Assembly: GCF_000378985.1 (NCBI RefSeq) | Contig: NZ_KB905371.1 | Coordinates: forward strand, 542,380-606,379 | Length of the DNA: 64,000 nt | Reading direction: 5' to 3' | From: Ensifer sp. BR816 | GTDB lineage: Bacteria; Pseudomonadota; Alphaproteobacteria; Rhizobiales; Rhizobiaceae | In this document: positions 62,464-64,000 of the stretch, piece after piece | Position numbering within the stretch: position 1 is the stretch's first letter | Layout of the letters: every line of letters begins with the position of its first letter | Position numbers and translations under genes: made by a program | The notes under the pieces: model-generated | Databases searched by the model: none | Told to the model about the DNA's origin: nothing | The model's input: only the letters and a program-made list of their open reading frames with translations

Positions 62464-62481
62464 CTATCTATCGAAAGATAG
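62464..62481. promoter_or_regulatory. Orphan palindromic operator matching the TetR sites at 63.7 kb
   Basis: CTATCTATCGAAAGATAG is a near-perfect palindrome with the same ATCTAT-YG-ATAGAT plan as the three sites between the DJ-1/PfpI gene and the TetR gene. No intact gene starts next to it; a 36-codon open run leads away on the minus side to 62353. Confidence 0.55.
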
Positions 62482-62645
62482 GTGATCCTCGGCGCGTGGC
62501 CAAGCCCACTTGTGCACGAAGAGAGTGACCGGCGACGAGAGCCAGCCATTGCCCGGATCCCAGGCTCTGGCATGCGGGTCAGGGCAAACACATCAGGGTC
62601 CAGGCCATATGCGGGGCGAGGCCGGATAACCGGCCCTCGTTGTCG

Positions 62646-62766
62646 TTACCCTTTCGGCAGGCTCGCAATCGTATCGAAGACGCGGGCCGTATAGGTCAAC
62701 GCCGCACCGGCATTCAGAGCGATCGCGGTGCCCAAAACCTCGGCGATCTCGCCGTTTGTGGCTCAC
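62646..62766 (-). pseudogene. C-terminal remnant of a carboxymuconolactone decarboxylase/AhpD-like protein
   Basis: The minus strand reads ATNGEIAEVLGTAIALNAGAALTYTARVFDTIASLPKG followed by a stop, the C-terminal helix pair of the CMD/AhpD family. The catalytic CxxC part and the N-terminus are missing. It lies between the orphan operator and the DJ-1/PfpI gene; CMD proteins and TetR regulators are often neighbours. Confidence 0.6.
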
Positions 62767-62924
62767 TTTTTCCATTGTCGACAAGGCGTTGAGCCGCGGA
62801 GTGTCCGGTTTCGAAGGTCGATCGGAACTGTTCGCCACGGTCTTCTACAAGACCAGGCGGCCGCGCCCCGGCACGCAAGGATTGCTCGCTCTGGGGCGCC
62901 AAGGAGCGCCCCAGAAACTTGAAT

Positions 62925-63626
62925 TTACGAAGTAAGGCGCTCCGACAGAGCTTCGGCGAGCGGTACCGCGGACGCCGGGCTCTGGCCCGTCATCAAGATG
63001 CCGTCGACGACGACGTTCGGCTCCCAGTTCGCCTTGCTCTGGTAGTTGGCACCGCGGTTCTTGAGCTCGTCTTCGAGCGAGAACAGCAGGTGGTGGAGCA
63101 GTTCAATCTCGGTGTCCTCGGCGTTCTTGAAGCCGGTGACGTTGAGGCCGTTTACGAGATACTGGCCATCGTCCTTCTTGACATCGCGCAGGATCGCGGG
63201 TGCATGGCACACCATGGCGATCGGCCGGCCGGCCTTGTGGAAGTCACGGATCAGCTTGATGGCGAAGGAGTCGGAGGCGAGATCCCAGAGCAGACCGTAG
63301 CCACCCGGGAAGAAGACGGCATCGAACGAGCTGTAGTCGATGTTGCGCAACTTGCGGGTGTTGCGGGCGGCGAACATCGCGACCGGGTTGGCCAGGAAGC
63401 GGTCCGTATATTCGGTGGTAAACGGCGCCTTCATGCTGAGAAGATCGATCGGGGCCTCGCCGCCCTCGGGAGAGGCGAATACGACCTCATGACCGGCGCC
63501 GGTCAGGATATAGTAGGGCGCGGCCAATTCATGAAACCAGGTGCCGGTCTGCTTGCCACTGAGGCCCATCTCGTCGACCGACGACATGATGAGGAGGATG
63601 CGCTTTTGCTTATTGCCAGTGCTCAT
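62925..63626 (-). CDS. DJ-1/PfpI-family protein (type 1 glutamine amidotransferase-like)
   Basis: A 233-residue protein of the DJ-1/PfpI superfamily, close to the glyoxalase III/protein deglycase branch. The active-site pattern is E33 (WFHELAAPY), C140-H141 (AMVCHAPA) and FFPGGYGLLWDLA. The ATG at 63626 begins MSTGNKQKRILLIMSSVDEM. Relatives detoxify methylglyoxal or act as chaperones/proteases; which applies is unknown. A 5'-truncated second copy lies at 20373-20909. The promoter side faces a TetR gene with three palindromic operators, so induction by a small molecule is likely. Confidence 0.9.
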   Translation of the reverse strand: MSTGNKQKRILLIMSSVDEMGLSGKQTGTWFHELAAPYYILTGAGHEVVFASPEGGEAPIDLLSMKAPFTTEYTDRFLANPVAMFAARNTRKLRNIDYSSFDAVFFPGGYGLLWDLASDSFAIKLIRDFHKAGRPIAMVCHAPAILRDVKKDDGQYLVNGLNVTGFKNAEDTEIELLHHLLFSLEDELKNRGANYQSKANWEPNVVVDGILMTGQSPASAVPLAEALSERLTS

Positions 63627-63680
63627 TAGATCTTTCCTTTCCCGTGGTCTTGTGACCAAACCCATAATGTCAGTTGCTAT

Positions 63681-63698
63681 CTATCTAGCGATAGGTAG
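63681..63698. promoter_or_regulatory. TetR-type operator, site 1
   Basis: CTATCTAGCGATAGGTAG, an imperfect palindrome 55 bases upstream of the DJ-1/PfpI start. It shares its half-site with sites 2 and 3. Confidence 0.6.
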
Positions 63699-63737
63699 AC
63701 GCCTGATACCTAGTCGCATCAAACGGATCTTGCAAGA

Positions 63738-63757
63738 CCTATCTATTGATAGATCAG
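63738..63757. promoter_or_regulatory. TetR-type operator, site 2
   Basis: The core ATCTATTGATAGAT at 63741-63754 has perfect 6-base arms. It lies midway between the two divergent genes. Confidence 0.7.
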
Positions 63758-63804
63758 AATATTTTTTCGGCGGTCGCGCCGGTGTTGCTATTCTCCTCGG
63801 AATA

Positions 63805-63826
63805 CCCTATCTACTGATAGATTGAG
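63805..63826. promoter_or_regulatory. TetR-type operator, site 3
   Basis: The core ATCTACTGATAGAT lies at 63809-63822, ending 18 bases before the TetR start codon, so binding would block the regulator's own expression. Confidence 0.7.
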
Positions 63827-63839
63827 AAAGGCCATAGCA

Positions 63840-64000
63840 GTGAGCGACACGACAGAGGCAATCATGGACGCCGCCGAGGAGCGGATTCGCCGGGCGGGCT
63901 ACAGCGGCTTCAGCTTTCGGGAAATTGCCGCAGACGTCGGCGTGAAGAGTGCGAGCGTGCACTATCATTTTCCGACGAAAGAGAGGCTCGCGGCGGCCGT
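63840..64000 (+). CDS. TetR-family transcriptional regulator (runs off right edge)
   Basis: The frame starts at GTG 63840 (an ATG at 63864 is the alternative) and is open to the window edge. It encodes the complete TetR DNA-binding domain: TEAIMDAAEERIRRAGYSGFSFREIAADVGVKSASVHYHFPTKERLAAAV. The ligand-binding domain lies outside. It is divergent from DJ-1/PfpI, and the three shared operators between them indicate control of both genes, probably as a repressor released by a ligand. Confidence 0.9.
   Translation, partial: MSDTTEAIMDAAEERIRRAGYSGFSFREIAADVGVKSASVHYHFPTKERLAAA

Noticed and set aside
1..64000. CRISPR arrays, rRNA genes and integrase genes
   Set aside because: No regularly spaced repeats, no rRNA motifs and no tyrosine- or serine-recombinase gene were seen on either strand.

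Overview
The window is about 64 kb of GC-rich alphaproteobacterial DNA. A rhizobial (Rhizobium/Ensifer/Agrobacterium-type) host is inferred from the Aap-type amino-acid transporter, the small hypothetical proteins and the codon bias. The many IS remnants, decayed genes and defence-like genes suggest an accessory region such as a megaplasmid or genomic island. I see no rRNA operon, intact tRNA or CRISPR array.

Layout. 1-4.9 kb is a scrapyard: a Tn3 transposase tail, an EAL-domain fragment, an intact flavin reductase and fatty-acid-hydroxylase-type protein, an IS21 istB fragment with its terminal repeats, and a frameshifted molybdopterin S/N-oxide reductase. 4.9-14.3 kb is a well-kept catabolic and uptake locus: AraC regulator, divergent MFS permease, enolase-superfamily enzyme, a complete aapJQMP-like ABC importer and a PatB/MalY-type PLP enzyme. 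14.3-18.7 kb on the minus strand carries a bicupin, zinc alcohol dehydrogenase, flavin amine oxidase, a small alpha/beta-barrel protein and a LysR regulator. 18.9-22.4 kb holds a TTC38-like TPR protein, a truncated DJ-1/PfpI copy, an intact parD with broken parE, and a gene tail.

22.5-31.7 kb looks like a defence island. It has a two-gene Septu-like operon in which an HNH domain is fused to a PtuA-like ATPase and followed by a second HNH protein, then a 1008-residue SF2 helicase converging on a NdpA-like/membrane-protein pair. 32-38.4 kb (minus) encodes a membrane protein and a polysaccharide lyase (both frameshifted), a small secreted protein, a secreted endonuclease/exonuclease/phosphatase-fold protein and a 973-residue membrane-anchored DyP peroxidase. 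39.3-47.2 kb is the most unusual part: a two-HKD phospholipase-D-like protein converges on a five-gene operon of VOC protein, glycyl-radical enzyme, DyP-like peroxidase, cytidine-deaminase-like protein and HAD-like protein, the last four tightly packed with tiny gaps or overlaps. 48.4-52.7 kb holds a PD-(D/E)XK-type nuclease, an unrecognised 542-residue protein and a convergent HNH nuclease, closed off by an IS1182-family element with visible inverted repeats.

54.6-64 kb mixes FAH-family remnants, an intact kup potassium transporter, small stress-type proteins (CsbD, DUF3606-like), a zinc metallopeptidase that has lost its zinc-ribbon cysteines, a cysA pseudogene, a carboxymuconolactone-decarboxylase remnant, and a full-length DJ-1/PfpI gene divergent from a TetR regulator with three palindromic operators between them. 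A fourth matching operator lies 1.2 kb away.
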